Assembly (NCBI GenBank): GCA_963844865.1
Contig: CAWJPY010000006.1
Location: 1-64,000 of the forward strand
Direction of reading: 5' to 3'
Length of the DNA stretch: 64,000 bases
Source of the DNA: CAWJPY01 sp963844865
GTDB lineage: Bacteria; Acidobacteriota; Thermoanaerobaculia; Thermoanaerobaculales; Sulfomarinibacteraceae
The notes beneath the pieces are model-generated. The model saw only the letters and a program-made list of their open reading frames with translations. It was not told where the DNA came from and made no database searches. Shown here in pieces: positions 53,105-62,699 of the stretch (position 1 is its first letter; every line of letters begins with the position of its first letter). The position numbers and the translations under genes were made by a program.

Positions 53105-55165
53105 ATGAAACGACTCACCATCGCGGCGCTCCTGATGGCGGCTGCGAGCCTCGGGATGGCCTCCGAGGAGGACGATGCGACCTCTCTGAGCTACATCTCC
53201 TATCTCGAGCGCTACGCCACGGTGCAACCCGCCAACCAGGATGAAGCCCTCGAGGCCCAGATCAACATGCCTCTGGTCCCCGGCGACCGCGTGGACACCG
53301 CCCGCGAGGCGCGGATGGAAGTGATCCTGGCCGACGGCAACACGGTGTGGCTGGACCAGTACACGACGGTGAGCCTGGACGCGGTAGCCTTCAGCCGCGA
53401 CGCCGGTGGTGACCGGACCGTCCTCTACCTGGGCGAAGGGTCCATGATGGTGGAGCTGTCGCCGAACAGTCTCGGCGAAGATCCCATCCGGGTCGACAGC
53501 GGCCACGCCACGGTCTACCTGGACAGCACCGGCCTGTATCGCATCGAAGCCCTCCCCGAGGGGCGGCTGCGGCTGGAGGTCCTGCAAGGGCTGGCGGAGG
53601 CGGCCACCTCCTCCGGGGGTGTCCTCGTGCGCTCGGAGTCCGCCGCCGAGGTCGGTGACGGATGGGTGGGCGACATCCAGGGCGGTGACGTGAGCTGGAG
53701 CGACGACTTCGCGAGCTGGGTCGAGCAGAGGAGGCAGATCAACCGGGGCGAGAGCGAGCAGCACCTCGAGGCCCGCTACGAGCGCCAGGCGGCGCAGCTC
53801 GACAACTACGGCACCTGGGTCTACGTGGATGGTCTCAACACCTGGGCCTGGCAGCCGGCGGCCGTCGGGCCGGACTGGCGGCCCTACACCGCCGGGCGTT
53901 GGTACTGGACCCCGGTGGGCTGGTCGTGGCTCTCCTACGAGCCGTGGGGCTGGCTGCCCTACCACTACGGCAGCTGGTACCTGGACGCAGGCTTCGGCTG
54001 GGTGTGGTCGTGGCAGCCCTACTGGAGCCCCGCCTGGGTGCGCTGGGTCTGGTGGCCGGGCTACGTGGGCTGGTGCCCCTGGGGCTACTACGACTCCTGG
54101 TACTGGCCCCGCTACCACGGCTACTACGGCTATTCCTATTGGCCCCACTCCGGGCATGGCGGCGGGGCCGGGTACCCCCAGCAGCCGCCGCGACGCGACG
54201 TGGTCCCACCCAGGGCAGCGGACACCCGCGTCGGCCACTCCGCTGCGGTAGCCCCCCCGGCAGGCGACGTCTCGCTGGACCTGAACGGGCGCGTGCGGGT
54301 GGCCGAGATGGACCGTGCCGCCTGGACCGTGGTGCCCGAAGGGGACTTCTCCAGCCAGCACCTGACCCGATTGGCGAAGCCCCTGGACCGGGTCGTGCCC
54401 GACGGCAGCCAGGCGGAGGGCATCGTCATGTCCCGTCCGCTGTCCACGGCCCCTCCGGAACGGGTTCGCACCAGCACCGAGCTGGAACGGGTGTTCGGTC
54501 GCGTCGGCGAGCAGGCGCGCGCCGACCTGAGCCCGGTGCTCGGCCGCAACAGCAATCTCGATGGCGCGGAGGCGGTGCGGCTGGTCAAGCCCATCTCCCC
54601 GGCCGAGGCGAGTCGCGGTGCACCGACGCAGTGGAGCTCGCCGGTGGCCGCGACCGGCCCGACCTCTCCCCTGCGCTCTCCCGCACGGGTGGCGGCCCCG
54701 AGCCGTGAGGTGCAGGGTCTCTCCCGCAACCCCTTCGTCAGCCGTCCCGAAGCGTCACGGTTGGCGCCGGCGGGGGGGCTCGATCCCGACCCGGCCCGCG
54801 GCGGCGTCGCGCCTTCCCGGGTTCGCGAGATCGGATCCTCACGGCCGATGATCGTGCCCCGCACCTCCACCACCCGGCCGATGATCGTGCCCCCCACCTC
54901 GACCACCCGACCGGTGATCGTGCCCCGCACCTCCACCACCCGACCGGTGATCGTGCCCCGGACCGCGCCGCCCGGATCGAGCCGCGTCGGGAGCTCCCGT
55001 TACCCCAACACCGTGCGCAGCGCTCCCCCGGCCTCCAGTGGTCACTCGGCGGGCTCCTCGACCCGCTCGGCCCCGTCCCGGGTGGGCAGCAGCTCCTCGA
55101 GCCACCGCAGCTCCGGCAGCTCCCGCTCCGGTGGGTCCCGGAGCGGGTCGGCACACCGCAAGTAA
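53105..55165 (+). CDS. FecR-domain exported protein with a Trp/Tyr-rich region
   Basis: The 686-aa protein has a signal peptide, a FecR-like domain (LVPGDRVDTAREARMEVILADGN..LYLGEGSMMVEL), then a region extremely rich in Trp, Tyr and Gly (residues about 235-365, for example GRWYWTPVGWSWLSYEPWGW), as in DUF6600-type proteins. The rest is Pro/Ser/Arg-rich. Near residues 580-620 an 11-residue unit, R-P-[MV]-I-V-P-[RP]-T-S-T-T, is repeated four times. The tail is Ser/Gly-rich. A cell-surface role is inferred. Confidence 0.75.
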   Translation: MKRLTIAALLMAAASLGMASEEDDATSLSYISYLERYATVQPANQDEALEAQINMPLVPGDRVDTAREARMEVILADGNTVWLDQYTTVSLDAVAFSRDAGGDRTVLYLGEGSMMVELSPNSLGEDPIRVDSGHATVYLDSTGLYRIEALPEGRLRLEVLQGLAEAATSSGGVLVRSESAAEVGDGWVGDIQGGDVSWSDDFASWVEQRRQINRGESEQHLEARYERQAAQLDNYGTWVYVDGLNTWAWQPAAVGPDWRPYTAGRWYWTPVGWSWLSYEPWGWLPYHYGSWYLDAGFGWVWSWQPYWSPAWVRWVWWPGYVGWCPWGYYDSWYWPRYHGYYGYSYWPHSGHGGGAGYPQQPPRRDVVPPRAADTRVGHSAAVAPPAGDVSLDLNGRVRVAEMDRAAWTVVPEGDFSSQHLTRLAKPLDRVVPDGSQAEGIVMSRPLSTAPPERVRTSTELERVFGRVGEQARADLSPVLGRNSNLDGAEAVRLVKPISPAEASRGAPTQWSSPVAATGPTSPLRSPARVAAPSREVQGLSRNPFVSRPEASRLAPAGGLDPDPARGGVAPSRVREIGSSRPMIVPRTSTTRPMIVPPTSTTRPVIVPRTSTTRPVIVPRTAPPGSSRVGSSRYPNTVRSAPPASSGHSAGSSTRSAPSRVGSSSSSHRSSGSSRSGGSRSGSAHRK
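54842..54965. repeat. four tandem 33-nt repeats inside the FecR-type gene
   Basis: Units starting CGGCCGATGATCGTGCCCCG or the variant with GTGATC repeat head to tail, coding RPMIVPRTSTT and close relatives. Confidence 0.85.
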
Positions 55166-55309
55166 GACGCCCAGCCCGACGGGCCGACCCGTCACCACAT
55201 CTTGACGTCTCCAGTGGCCGCCCCCGGGCGGCCACACCATGTCAGCGCCAGGGGCACACCGCAGCGACGGTCGCACCGACCCATCCCGGGCGGCGTATAG
55301 TTGGGCCCG

Positions 55310-55720
55310 ATGACCATGGATCGCCACACCGAGGACGTCCTGGTCGCCGCCGCCGGAGCGGCGCGCGCCAACGCCTATGCGCCCTACTCGGGGTTCGCGG
55401 TCGGGGCGGCCGTGGTGAGCGCAGACGGGCAGGTGTTCTCGGGCTGCAACGTGGAGAACGCCTCCTACGGGCTGACGGTGTGCGCCGAGCGGCATGCCGT
55501 GGCGGCCGCGGTGGCGGCCGGCGCCCGTGACCTTCGCGGCCTGGCCGTGGTCACACCGGTATCCCCTCCCGCGCCGCCGTGCGGAGCCTGTCGCCAGGTG
55601 CTCGCGGAGTTCGGAGAGATGGACGTGGTGCTCGCCAACCCCGGGGGCGAGCGCGGGCGCACGACGCTCGGCGCACTGCTGCCTCACGCTTTCGGGGCCG
55701 GCGCCCTGGACCATGACTGA
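55310..55720 (+). CDS. cdd: cytidine deaminase
   Basis: Cdd deaminates cytidine and deoxycytidine for pyrimidine salvage. The 136-aa protein has YAPYSGFAVGAAV, the substrate motif FSGCNVENASYG, and the zinc motifs TVCAERHAV and PCGACRQVL. It may work with the pyrimidine phosphorylase at 20 kb. Confidence 0.95.
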   Translation: MTMDRHTEDVLVAAAGAARANAYAPYSGFAVGAAVVSADGQVFSGCNVENASYGLTVCAERHAVAAAVAAGARDLRGLAVVTPVSPPAPPCGACRQVLAEFGEMDVVLANPGGERGRTTLGALLPHAFGAGALDHD

Positions 55721-55746
55721 CGGCGGCGGCCCCGCGCCCCCCACTC

Positions 55747-55776
55747 TTGACACGACCATCCACCCCGACCCATATT
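55747..55776 (+). promoter_or_regulatory. strong promoter of a candidate small RNA
   Basis: TTGACA (55747-55752), 18 nt, then CATATT (55771-55776). The predicted start is near 55783. Confidence 0.6.
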
Positions 55777-55782
55777 GGAGAT

Positions 55783-55894
55783 GTTCCCGGGGAACCGCGG
55801 GTGTCAACGGACCTCACAGCCGCGAGACCCACTGCAAAGGTCCGGGTGGGCACACCCACCGCGACGAAATCCCGCGCTGGCGGGATTTCGTTTT
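55783..55894 (+). ncRNA. candidate structured small RNA of about 112 nt
   Basis: Between cdd and the methyltransferase gene, a promoter and an intrinsic terminator bracket about 112 nt with no reading frame of note. Possible stems are GTTCC/GGAAC at the 5' end, CGGACCT/AGGTCCG in the middle, GGGTG/CACCC and the terminator hairpin. I do not recognise 6S, SRP, tmRNA or a known riboswitch core. It could be a stand-alone RNA or a regulated leader for the downstream gene, which lacks a ribosome site. Confidence 0.45.
55865..55894 (+). terminator. rho-independent terminator
   Basis: CGAAATCCCGC, loop GCTG, GCGGGATTTCG: a perfect 11-bp stem followed by TTTT. It ends 32 nt before the methyltransferase ATG. 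Confidence 0.88.
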
Positions 55895-55926
55895 GTCCGG
55901 AACCACACCACCACGCCCCCAGACCC

Positions 55927-56511
55927 ATGAGCGACGCGAAGAGCCGCTTCGCTGACCGCCGGCGGGCGCTGCGCCGCGCCCGTCGCCGCGCCGCCTACCG
56001 CCGGGGGCTGAGACCGTTCGCGGTGGCGGTGGTGGACGTCTCCAAGGAGCACAACGTGGGCTCCCTGGTGCGCACCGCCCACGCCGCCGCGGCCAGCGAG
56101 CTGCTGCTGGTGGGGGAGAGGGAGTGGAACATCGAGGCGGCCCGAACCTCTGATCTCTATACCCGGGTGGTCCAGCTCCCGGATGCGCAGGCCCTGCTCG
56201 ATCACCTCCGCCGGCGGCGCCTCCACCTGGTGGCGGTGGAGCTGGCGCCAGGCGCCGTCAACCTCTTCGAGGCGGACTACCCCGATCACCCGTGCTTCCT
56301 CCTGGGGGCCGAGCTGGGCGGCGTCCCGACGCAGCTCCTGGAGGCCGCCGACATGGTGGTCCAGATCCCGCAGTGGGGGCTCGTCCCCTCCCTCAACGTG
56401 GCGGTGGCGGGGTCCATCGTCATCTACGATTACCTGGCGAAGCTCCACCGTCGGCACCGTCTCGACCGGCCGCATGGGGGGCTCGTCCAGGACAACGAGG
56501 CGAGCGAGTGA
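55927..56511 (+). CDS. TrmH/SpoU-family RNA methyltransferase
   Basis: The 194-aa SPOUT protein has FAVAVVDVSKEHNVGSLVRTAHAAAASELLL (motif 1 with Asn), FLLGAELGGVPTQLLEAAD (motif 2) and VQIPQWGLVPSLNVAVAGSIVIYDY (motif 3), which form the SAM-binding knot. The first 35 residues are highly basic. Target, probably a tRNA or rRNA 2'-O-ribose, is not fixed by sequence. ATG 55927 has no clear ribosome site. Confidence 0.85.
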   Translation: MSDAKSRFADRRRALRRARRRAAYRRGLRPFAVAVVDVSKEHNVGSLVRTAHAAAASELLLVGEREWNIEAARTSDLYTRVVQLPDAQALLDHLRRRRLHLVAVELAPGAVNLFEADYPDHPCFLLGAELGGVPTQLLEAADMVVQIPQWGLVPSLNVAVAGSIVIYDYLAKLHRRHRLDRPHGGLVQDNEASE

Positions 56512-56604
56512 CGCCGCCCACTTCGAGCGGTCGCGGCATCCTCCGGATCACCTTGTATAGTGCGAATCGGGCCTGTTAGAGTGAACACGGCCAGGGAGGG
56601 TCGG

Positions 56605-57177
56605 ATGAAACTCGCGTCGCGCACGGTCGCCGGATTCCTCACGATTGTCGTGCTTGTCATGCTGGCGGGCTGCAAGAGCGCCGCTCCCCCGCCGCCGCCG
56701 CCCCCGACGGCACCGGCAGCGGAGCCGGCAACGGCCTCGTCGGTCCCCGAAGAGCAGGTCACCGAGCCCAAGACCGAGACCATCATGTCCGAGGAGGTCA
56801 CCACGGAGCTGCCCGAGGACCTCGAGGTCCTCAATGCCCGCGGTTACCTCCAGGACGTGTTCTTCGACACCGATCGTTGGGACATCAAGCCCGCGTTCCG
56901 CGAAGCGTTGGCCAAGAACGCCGCCTGGCTGCAGAAGTACCCCTCGGTGCAGGTCCTCATCGAAGGCCACTGCGACGAACGCAACACCCGTGAGTACAAC
57001 GTCGCCCTCGGCGATCGCCGGGCGAACGCGGTGCGTGACTATCTGGTCTTCCTGGGCGTCGCTCCGGACCGGATCAGCACCCGATCCTACGGCGAGGAGC
57101 GCCCCTTTGCCATGGGTCACAACGAGGATGCGTGGAAGCTCAACCGGCGTGCTCACTTCGTCATCATCGCTCGCTAG
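56605..57177 (+). CDS. pal: peptidoglycan-associated lipoprotein Pal
   Basis: The 190-aa lipoprotein (lipobox VMLAGC) has a Pro-rich linker and an OmpA-like domain: VFFDTDRWDIKP, LIEGHCDERNTREYNVALGDRRANAV and RISTRSYGEERP. Pal ties the outer membrane to peptidoglycan as part of Tol-Pal. ATG 56605 has GGGAGG five nt upstream. A TATAGT -10-like box is at 56556-56561. cpoB follows after 10 nt; tolABQR are not in view. Confidence 0.93.
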   Translation: MKLASRTVAGFLTIVVLVMLAGCKSAAPPPPPPPTAPAAEPATASSVPEEQVTEPKTETIMSEEVTTELPEDLEVLNARGYLQDVFFDTDRWDIKPAFREALAKNAAWLQKYPSVQVLIEGHCDERNTREYNVALGDRRANAVRDYLVFLGVAPDRISTRSYGEERPFAMGHNEDAWKLNRRAHFVIIAR

Positions 57178-57187
57178 GAGTGGGGCC

Positions 57188-58033
57188 ATGAAGAAGCTGT
57201 ACTGGATCGCCGCCGCGGTGGCGCTGGCGCCACTTGCCGCATGCACCTCGTCCGAGGACATGACGCTCCTCCACCGCGAAATCACCGACGTCCAGAGGCA
57301 GGTCCAGCAGCTCAAGACCTCCATGCCCGACAAGAGCTCCATGTCGGACATGGAGAAGACCCTGAAGGACCTCACCTCCCAGACCACCCGCTCCAACGCC
57401 GACCTCTCGGTCCGGGTGGAGCAGCTCCAGGAGCAGATCGAGGCCCTCCACGCGAGCCTCGAGGTCACCACCCGCCGCCTCCAGACCATCTCCCAGGAGC
57501 TGGCCTCGGCCCGGAGCGGCATCAGCTCGGGCACGGTCCTGCCACCGGTGACCGCTGCGCCCCCCCAGGGTGGGGACGAGGGAAGCCAGGGGGGAGAGAG
57601 CCCGTCCGGGGGTTCGTCTCCGGCCGCAGCGACAGCGCCATCGGCATCGACGCCGGAGGAGCTCTACCGCACCTCGTACGAGGACTATATGCGGGGAAAC
57701 TACGACCTGGCGGCCCAGGGATTTCGGGAGTACCTCAAGCGCTGGCCGGACACCGACCTCGCGGACAACGCTCTCTACTGGATCGGAGAGTGCTACGACG
57801 CCGAGGGCAAGACCAAAGAGGCTCTGGACGTCTTCTCCCAGGTCCTGGAGCAGTACCCCACCAGCGACAAGGCCGCCGCTGCGCAGCTCAAGAAGGGCCT
57901 GCTCTACCTGAAGCTGGGTGACAAGGGCCAGGGGGTGCTCAACCTCCAGTACGTGGTGTACGAGCACCCCGGCACCAAGGAGGCGGATCTCGCCCGGGAG
58001 AAGCTCCGTTCTCTGGGCCTGACCATCCGCTGA
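57188..58033 (+). CDS. cpoB: CpoB/YbgF-like cell division coordinator
   Basis: The 281-aa lipoprotein-type precursor (lipobox APLAAC) has a coiled coil at about residues 25-110, a Gly/Ser/Pro linker, and three C-terminal TPRs (EELYRTSYEDYMRGNYDLAA.., DNALYWIGECYDAEGKTKEAL, AAQLKKGLLYLKLGDKGQGV). CpoB couples PBP activity to Tol-Pal constriction in E. coli. Here it is anchored as a lipoprotein rather than soluble. Confidence 0.88.
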   Translation: MKKLYWIAAAVALAPLAACTSSEDMTLLHREITDVQRQVQQLKTSMPDKSSMSDMEKTLKDLTSQTTRSNADLSVRVEQLQEQIEALHASLEVTTRRLQTISQELASARSGISSGTVLPPVTAAPPQGGDEGSQGGESPSGGSSPAAATAPSASTPEELYRTSYEDYMRGNYDLAAQGFREYLKRWPDTDLADNALYWIGECYDAEGKTKEALDVFSQVLEQYPTSDKAAAAQLKKGLLYLKLGDKGQGVLNLQYVVYEHPGTKEADLAREKLRSLGLTIR

Positions 58034-58177
58034 GTCCTCGCTCTCCGGCGGGTCTCCCCGGCAGGCGGACCGCGTCACCGTCATCTGGTCACGGGTGTGG
58101 ACTAGCGTGTTTCGACACATTCCGCTAGAATTGCCCGCCCGTGCTGCCGAGGGCAGCCAATCTCGAGGAGACGAAGG

Positions 58178-58468
58178 ATGGCAACCATTAAAGGCACCAA
58201 GAGACAGGCGCGCAAGCGGCATCGCCAGTCGCTGGAGCGCCGGATGCGCAACCGGGCGGTGCGGAGCCGAGTTCGAGGTCAGCTTCGACTGATGCGGGCC
58301 GCCATCGAAGAGGGCGACGCCGGCAAGGTCAAGGAGCTCCTGCCCGAGACCATGTCGGTGATCGACGTCGGCTGGCGCAAGGGCGTGCTGCACCGGAACA
58401 CCGCAGCCCGCTACAAGGCGCGCATGGCCCGTCAGGCGCAGGCAATCCTGGCCGCCAAGGAAGGCTGA
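58178..58468 (+). CDS. rpsT: 30S ribosomal protein S20
   Basis: The 96-aa basic protein matches S20 in length and pattern (KGTKRQARKRHRQSLERRMRNRAVRSRVR, KGVLHRNTAARYKARMARQ). It binds 16S rRNA early in 30S assembly. A GAGGAG ribosome site lies about 7 nt before the ATG. Confidence 0.96.
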   Translation: MATIKGTKRQARKRHRQSLERRMRNRAVRSRVRGQLRLMRAAIEEGDAGKVKELLPETMSVIDVGWRKGVLHRNTAARYKARMARQAQAILAAKEG

Positions 58469-58469
58469 C

Positions 58470-59360
<891 letters not shown>

Positions 59361-59394
59361 CCGCCCCATCATCTTCACTAGCGGAGGAGAATCC

Positions 59395-61476
59395 ATGAGC
59401 GAGGCCACGTCAAACATCAGGAACATCGCCGTAATCGGCCACTCCGACACCGGCAAGACATCGCTGGTGTCGGCAATGCTGTTCGACAGCGGGACCGTGA
59501 ACCGGCTGTGCAAGGTGGACGCGGGCAACACGACCACCGACTTCGACGATGACGAGATCGAACGCAAGATCACGATCAACCTCGCTGCAGCCCACCTGAA
59601 CCACCGCTCGGTAAAGATCAACCTGGTCGACACCCCCGGCTACAGCATCTACACCACCGAGGCCGTCCAAGGGCTCAGGGTCGCCGACTGCGCGCTGCTC
59701 ATGGTGTCGGCGGTGGCTGGCGTGGAGGTCCAGACCGAGAAGATGTGGAAGGCCGCGGCCTCCTTCGGCCTGCCCGTCATCATCGCGGTCAACCTGATGG
59801 ACCGGGACCGCGCCTCCTTCGCGCGCACCGTCGAGGCGTTGCAGAAGCGGTTCGGACGCGAGGTGACGCCGGCCCAGCTTCCCATCGGCGCCGAGAACGA
59901 GTTCCACGGCGTGGTCGACCTCATCGGCGGCAAGGCGCTGACGTGGTCGGACGACGAGAGCGGTGCGGTCACCGAGGGCGACGTCCCCGCCGACATGGCG
60001 GACGAGGTCGGCGCAGCCCGTGAGTCCTTGATGGAGATGGTGGCGGAGCGCGACGAGGAGCTCATGGAGAGGTACCTGGAGAGCGGCGAGCTGGACCATG
60101 ACACCCTCGTCGCCGGCCTGCGGCGGGCGGTGATGGCCCGCGACCTGGTGCCCGTGTTCGCAGTGGCCGCCGGCAAGAACATCGGCGTGCAACCGATCCT
60201 GGACGCCGTCGTGGACCTCGCCCCGGCGCCCGACTGGCGGCCGGCGGCCGTCACCGTCGCCGGCGAGCGCAAGGAGCTGCCGGTGGCTGCCGACCAACCG
60301 CTGGCGGCCTACGTGTTCAAGACCCTCTCCGACCCCTTCGCGGGACGCATCTCCATGTTCCGGCTGTTCACCGGCAAGGTGGCGTCCGACGCCACGGTCG
60401 CCAACTCCACCCGCCGGGCATCCGAGAGGCTGGGCGCGCTGTCCATCATGCAGGGCAAGGAGCTGGATCACGTCAGCGAGCTCGGGCCCGGAGACATCGG
60501 CGCCGTCCCCAAGCTCAAGGAGACCCACACCGGCGACACCCTGACCGGACCCAAGAGCGACCTGCAGCTGGAAGCGGTGCCCATCCCCGAGCCCGCCATC
60601 AGCTTCTCCCTGGAGCCCAAGAGCAAGGGCGACGAGGACCGTCTCGCGGCGGGCCTGAGCAAGATCCGTGACGAGGACCCGACCATCAGCGTGGGCCGCG
60701 ACGAGCAGACCAAGGAGCTGCTCATCTCCGGCGCCGGGCAGCTCCACGTGGAGGTCATCGTCGGACGCCTCAAGAAGCGTTACGGCGTGGAGGTCGTCCT
60801 CAAGCAGCCCAAGGTCCCCTACCGCGAGACCATCACCACCAGCGCCGAGGTCACGGTCCGGCACAAGAAGCAGACCGGCGGCTCGGGACAGTTCGCGGAG
60901 TGCAAGATCCTCATGGAGCCCAACGACGAGGGCGGCGGCTACGAGTTCGTGGACAAGATCTTCGGTGGCTCCATCTCCCAGGGGTATCGGCCCGCGGTGG
61001 ACAAGGGAATCCAGGAGGCATCCGTGAAGGGGGTGCTGGCAGGCTTTCCCACCGTGGACTTCCGGGTCACCCTCCTCGACGGCAAGGAGCACTCCGTGGA
61101 CTCCTCGGAGATGGCGTTCAAGATCGCCGGCCGGAGAGCCTTCCGGGAGTGCGCGGCCAAGTGCAAGCCGACCCTGTTGGAGCCGATCATGCGCATCGAG
61201 GTCTACACCCCCGACGACGTCATGGGCGACGTCATGGGCGACCTCAACTCGCGCCGGGGACGGGTCCAGGGCATGGACACCGAGGACCACACCACCATCG
61301 TGCGTGCCCTGGCGCCGTTGTCCGAGATGCTGACCTACTCCCCGACCCTGCGCTCCATCACCGGTGGCCGCGGCGATTTCCACATGGAGTTCAGCCACTA
61401 CGACGAGGTGCCCAAGCAGCTGCAGGAGAAGATCATCGCCGCTGCCGGGAAGGAAGAGGAAGAGGAGGAGGACTGA
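59395..61476 (+). CDS. EF-G-like GTPase paralogue (EF-G2 type)
   Basis: The 693-aa protein has all five EF-G domains, but its G motifs differ from translocase EF-G: P-loop GHSDTGKTS (15-23), switch I ERKITIN, G3 DTPGY (79-83) where EF-G has DTPGH, and G4 NLMD (133-136) where EF-G has NKxD. A Glu/Asp-only tail ends the protein. Similar DTPGY proteins are annotated as EF-G2. It may act in ribosome recycling or stress rather than elongation. A GGAGGA ribosome site precedes ATG 59395. Confidence 0.88.
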   Translation: MSEATSNIRNIAVIGHSDTGKTSLVSAMLFDSGTVNRLCKVDAGNTTTDFDDDEIERKITINLAAAHLNHRSVKINLVDTPGYSIYTTEAVQGLRVADCALLMVSAVAGVEVQTEKMWKAAASFGLPVIIAVNLMDRDRASFARTVEALQKRFGREVTPAQLPIGAENEFHGVVDLIGGKALTWSDDESGAVTEGDVPADMADEVGAARESLMEMVAERDEELMERYLESGELDHDTLVAGLRRAVMARDLVPVFAVAAGKNIGVQPILDAVVDLAPAPDWRPAAVTVAGERKELPVAADQPLAAYVFKTLSDPFAGRISMFRLFTGKVASDATVANSTRRASERLGALSIMQGKELDHVSELGPGDIGAVPKLKETHTGDTLTGPKSDLQLEAVPIPEPAISFSLEPKSKGDEDRLAAGLSKIRDEDPTISVGRDEQTKELLISGAGQLHVEVIVGRLKKRYGVEVVLKQPKVPYRETITTSAEVTVRHKKQTGGSGQFAECKILMEPNDEGGGYEFVDKIFGGSISQGYRPAVDKGIQEASVKGVLAGFPTVDFRVTLLDGKEHSVDSSEMAFKIAGRRAFRECAAKCKPTLLEPIMRIEVYTPDDVMGDVMGDLNSRRGRVQGMDTEDHTTIVRALAPLSEMLTYSPTLRSITGGRGDFHMEFSHYDEVPKQLQEKIIAAAGKEEEEEED

Positions 61477-61616
61477 TCCCGGGACGCATCGGGGCGGCTG
61501 ACGCCACGCCGGCGTCCTTCGCTGCGACGGTGCCCCCGCCAAGCTCGGCCAAGGGTTCCCGGCTCCATGTCGCGAGCCCGCGGGAGGACGAGGACAGGGA
61601 TGGATCGTGCCGTTCC

Positions 61617-62660
61617 ATGGGCACGGCTCCGGCCCGAGGAGGCAGGTTGGGACACCGATGCACAGGAGCCGTGCTTCTCGCCGTCGCCGTCGCGATGACC
61701 ATCTCGTGCCATCCACCCAGGGGCGCCATTCTGCCGGACGAAGGCAGGACGATCATCCCTGGCGGGCGCTACCTCGGCATGCAGCCCCCCGGCGAGGAAC
61801 CCGTCCTCTTCGCCCCCGGGATGGTTTCCACCGGGCTCGACCAGCGCGACACCGCCCTCACCCCCGACGGCACGGAGCTGTACTGGACCCTGTGGGGCGG
61901 AGGGCGCGGCGCCATCGTCCGCATGCGGGAGGTGGGTGCGGCCTGGAGCGGTCCCGAGATCGCGCCGTTCTCTGGGACCACCTCCGACCTCGAGCCCTTC
62001 ATCACCCAGGACGGCCGGCACCTGTTCTTCGCTTCCAAGCGACCCCTGGATCCAGGGGGGGACGAGAAGGACTGGGACCTCTGGGTGATGGACCGTCAGG
62101 GTGATGCCTGGGGCGAGCCCCAGAACCTCGGAGAGCCCGTGAACACGCCCGGTGGGGAGTACTACCCGACCCTGACCTCGGACGGCGTCCTCTACTTCAC
62201 CGCGACCCGCGCGGACACCCTGGGCGGCGAAGACATCTACCGCTCACGGCCCGTCCCGGGGGGCTGGTCGGAGCCCGAGAACCTGGGCCCCGCCGTCAAC
62301 TCGCCGGGACCCGAGTTCAACTCCCTGGTGGCCCCCGACGGCAGCTTCCTCATCTTCGGGTCCGCACGGAAGGGCGACCATGGTGGCGGCGATCTCTACA
62401 TTTCGTTCCGGGGCCGGGACGGGGCCTGGCAGCCGGCGGTCAACATGGGCGAGCCCATCAACTCCGCCGCCCTCGACTACTGCCCCGCCCTTTCGCCGGA
62501 CGGTCGGTACTTCTTCTTCACCAGCCAGCGTGTGACCGCCCCGAGCCCGCTGCCCACCACCTACGAGCACCTGGTGAGCTGGTTGGGAGCGCCCGGCGGG
62601 GGATCGATGAGCATCTACTGGGTGGACGCAGCCGTCATCGGAAGCCTGCGCCCGCGGTGA
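61617..62660 (+). CDS. PD40/WD40-like beta-propeller lipoprotein
   Basis: The 347-aa protein has a lipoprotein signal (AVLLAVAVAMTISC) and repeated PD40 blades such as DTALTPDGTELYW, EPFITQDGRHLFFASKR, YYPTLTSDGVLYFTATR and YCPALSPDGRYFFFTSQR. These fold as a beta propeller, as in TolB, and usually bind other envelope proteins. It ends 39 nt before the hgcA ATG on the same strand, so cotranscription is possible; a functional link to mercury methylation is not known. Confidence 0.78.
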   Translation: MGTAPARGGRLGHRCTGAVLLAVAVAMTISCHPPRGAILPDEGRTIIPGGRYLGMQPPGEEPVLFAPGMVSTGLDQRDTALTPDGTELYWTLWGGGRGAIVRMREVGAAWSGPEIAPFSGTTSDLEPFITQDGRHLFFASKRPLDPGGDEKDWDLWVMDRQGDAWGEPQNLGEPVNTPGGEYYPTLTSDGVLYFTATRADTLGGEDIYRSRPVPGGWSEPENLGPAVNSPGPEFNSLVAPDGSFLIFGSARKGDHGGGDLYISFRGRDGAWQPAVNMGEPINSAALDYCPALSPDGRYFFFTSQRVTAPSPLPTTYEHLVSWLGAPGGGSMSIYWVDAAVIGSLRPR

Positions 62661-62684
62661 CCAGGCGGCGGATGACGGCCACGA

Positions 62685-62690
62685 TATAGT
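62685..62690 (+). promoter_or_regulatory. possible -10 box upstream of hgcA
   Basis: TATAGT lies 6 nt before GTG 62697 and 9 nt before ATG 62700. A start at the usual distance would give an almost leaderless hgcA mRNA, which fits the absence of a ribosome site. No matching -35 box is visible. Confidence 0.35.
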
Positions 62691-62699
62691 GAAGCCGTG

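Noticed and set aside
55783..55894. 6S or SRP RNA
   Set aside because: The 5' GAGATGTTC resembles the start of 6S RNA, but the length is too short and the central bubble is not visible; the SRP GGAAGG..AGCAGCC core is absent.
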